Shown here piece by piece: positions 61,801 through 64,000 of a DNA stretch of 64,000 bases (position 1 is its first letter; each line of letters begins with the position of its first letter). This DNA is from Phycomyces nitens (taxonomy: Eukaryota; Mucoromycota; Mucoromycetes; Mucorales; Phycomycetaceae): contig JAHRBC010000002.1 of the NCBI GenBank assembly GCA_022702545.1, forward strand, positions 5,704,001 through 5,768,000, in the 5' to 3' direction. Both the position numbers and the translations under genes were made by a program. The notes under the pieces were generated by a model. That model had not been told where the DNA came from, made no database searches, and saw nothing but the letters and a program-made list of their open reading frames with translations.

Positions 61801-64000
61801 TATAGACCAACTATGACATTATTAGTAAATAGACGCCATGTATTTTTGCCTGTAGAAACCTATAAATACTATAAATAATTATTTATATCTCCAACTAAGA
61901 AACCTTAACTACTGACTCACTCACTCACTCACTCTCTCACTCTCTCTAACTATTTGTGCTGGGTACCTATTCAAAGCTTTCAACGTATTATTCGCGACTA
62001 TTACTATTACTCATTCTAACATTTTACATTTTGCTTTTCTCAATCTCTTGAATTCAATCGGCATCGTTGACAGCATGTCCAAAGTACAAGATGCTCATCC
62101 CACAGACTTTTTTTGTTTTTGTTTTTTCAAACCCTTTGATATTTAAGAAATAAATCATAATGAGGCTTAACATAGACGGAATGAAGATTGCATGCATCTG
62201 CAGACACGGAACCATACTGCCCGCAACAACCCCTTGTACCATTAAACAATACAAGAAAATTGAGGCTCTATTATGGTCTTGGGGTGTATTTTTTTAGGAG
62301 GGGTTGGACCATTTGTTATAGTGAATCGCAACCTGGATACCATTTTTTTTGGGTATTTTTTAAAACATTATATTCTGCTATTATACAAGAATGTTTCTAA
62401 TTACGAGGATGGTGGATGAGAGCAGTGAGAGCGTCTAGTATGGTCATACCGACTGCTATTTAATGTCAAGCGTATATATATATATTAGGTTTATCACTGG
62501 GGTGTTTGAAAATTTATTTTTCAAGCATGTGTATCTACAGGCACCCAGAATATGCGCTCTGCCATTCTAGTATATAATAGCACAAAGTAAACTGCACTTT
62601 TCCTAAAGATATTCACTCTGGTGTATATGTATTATTGTCTTTTGAGAAAAGCCGAATGCTCAGTCCTTTACAAGCGCACTTTAAGTTGATTGATGGTACA
62701 CTCTACAATAACCGAAAATTCGTTATGTTTCATGCGATATAGCATTTCTTGTCCTTGTATGTTTAAACTGGATATATTTAAGGGCTAAAACTCTGGTATA
62801 GCCCCATCCTTCTGGCTCTATTATGTTGGATGTTAATCTGGGATTGGGATTATGGTTTCAAGATTAAATAGTGAATAAAATAGCTTTCTAGTTGGCCATT
62901 ATAAAATCATGAATAGACTCAAATATTTTCAAACGTCTAAGAAATCCATTTCAGCAATAAAATCATAGCGTTAGCCTGCTAGTTAGGGGGATAAAAGCAT
63001 TTGTTAAAAAAATGGAGTTTGGCTGGATGGCTCATTTGCAGAATCGGCTGCTTTGTTTACACTTTATACCCCCTTGGCCATTTTGTGGGCATGTTTTCAA
63101 TTGGCTAGTAACACTGTTTCAACCTAGTGTCAATCTTTGATGAGGGTCATTCAAGAAAGGATCCAAGAAGTATAAAAAAGTGTCCGGAAAAGAATAAGTG
63201 CGCTCTGTACACTGTGCTTTTGACAGAGGTAACTTTGTGTCCACTCTCTAACAAAGTTAAAGTAACGCTCACCGTTCTAAAAGATGAGCCCAGGCATAAA
63301 AACGTCTGTATGCGAAAGCATAGATTGTATGGTGACACAAAATCAGATAGGCCTGAACTGTTGGTAGCATGTATTTTGTACCATCTGCCGCCGTTCCTGG
63401 CCGTTTGTAAAGTAAAAGAGTCCTCCAAAACACCGGAGCCTGTCTATTCTTCTTTATTCATGCTGTCCTTGTACATTTCGATTATGTGCAGCAACGAAAG
63501 GAATTGTGAATTTTTAAAATGCTCCAAAATACTGATAATATACCTTGGTAGTGTCAAAAACAACATTTTTCTATATAATTCTCTTTTGACACACTCACCA
63601 AATATTAACAGATTTATCATATTTATCCAATTTATCTAATATTAACTATCCAGAGATAATCCCACTCCAACCTGCCCTTCTACTTACAATCATACCGAGT
63701 CACAGCGTTTTCTTGTATTCTATTCCTTCCTAATCTATAATATGCGTTCCCCTAAATTTAGGAAGCCTTTGACAGAACAATGGTACCACAACGGCTGTAC
63801 GCATTATCTGCCGAAAAGAAAGAAAGTAAAGCATATAAAAATGTCTACAAACTATTAGTAATTACAGCTATTATATTGAATCGATTATATTAGCCTACAC
63901 TATATTAAACTCTAATAAACTATATAGCTACGGCATTTTCGCTGTTTAATATCGCCTAGATATTCAAATTCAATAAATAATAGAAAAGTTATACAAGCAG
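58845..64000. repeat. Macrosatellite unit 4 (cut by the window end)
   Basis: Begins 5297 bp after unit 3 and continues to the last base of the window, ~140 bp short of a full unit, so the array extends further right. Confidence 0.95.

Noticed and set aside
36476..64000. Ribosomal DNA array
   Set aside because: A 5.3-kb tandem period invites the idea, but no 18S, 5.8S, 28S or 5S rRNA core sequence is visible; words such as GTCCG and TTCAAGCC are too short to support 5S.

Overview
The window looks like nuclear DNA of an early-diverging, Mucorales-like fungus. Genes carry many short GT-AG introns (about 45-80 nt), intergenic DNA is very AT-rich with simple repeats, and gene content (TCTP pseudogene, RPS17, EDE1, RGS with fungal DEP region, xanthine dioxygenase, PEN-2, signal peptide peptidase) is fungal but includes PEN-2, which ascomycete yeasts lack. 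All identifications come from reading translated sequence; no searches were run.

Layout. 1-4.4 kb: relics (a frameshifted PD-(D/E)XK family gene, an internally deleted TCTP pseudogene) in AT-rich DNA. 4.4-24 kb: a compact gene island: secreted GPI-anchored Kre9/KNH-type protein (-), multi-OB-fold ssDNA-binding protein of the MEIOB/SHLD2 type (-), AANAT-like acetyltransferase (+), JMJD7 lysyl hydroxylase (-) divergent from RPS17 (+), xanthine/alpha-ketoglutarate dioxygenase (+), PEN-2 (-) divergent from signal peptide peptidase (+), a 67-residue membrane protein (-), an FlbA/Sst2-type RGS protein (-) and an Ede1/Eps15-type endocytic scaffold (-). 24-36.5 kb: a transposon graveyard with at least three decayed Tc1/mariner transposases, a MITE-like inverted repeat, a 110-bp tandem repeat and long AT-rich stretches without recognisable genes.

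36.5-64 kb: a tandem array of nearly identical ~5.3-kb units (four seen, the last cut by the window end). The first unit is split by a 6.47-kb Helentron (Helitron2-type) element. Its minus-strand Rep (HUH)-helicase-endonuclease gene carries four in-frame stops and two frameshifts. Its ends show a 12-bp asymmetric inverted repeat and a short palindrome, and it lies in an A/T homopolymer that is intact in the other units.

Functional links that the layout suggests: JMJD7 (known in animals to hydroxylate the ribosome-associated GTPases DRG1/2) shares a 195-bp intergenic promoter with RPS17, and PEN-2 (activator of the intramembrane aspartyl protease presenilin) is head-to-head with the presenilin relative signal peptide peptidase. 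The most unusual structures are the 5.3-kb macrosatellite with its G-poor segment, the Helentron at its edge, and the 13-nt microexon in JMJD7.
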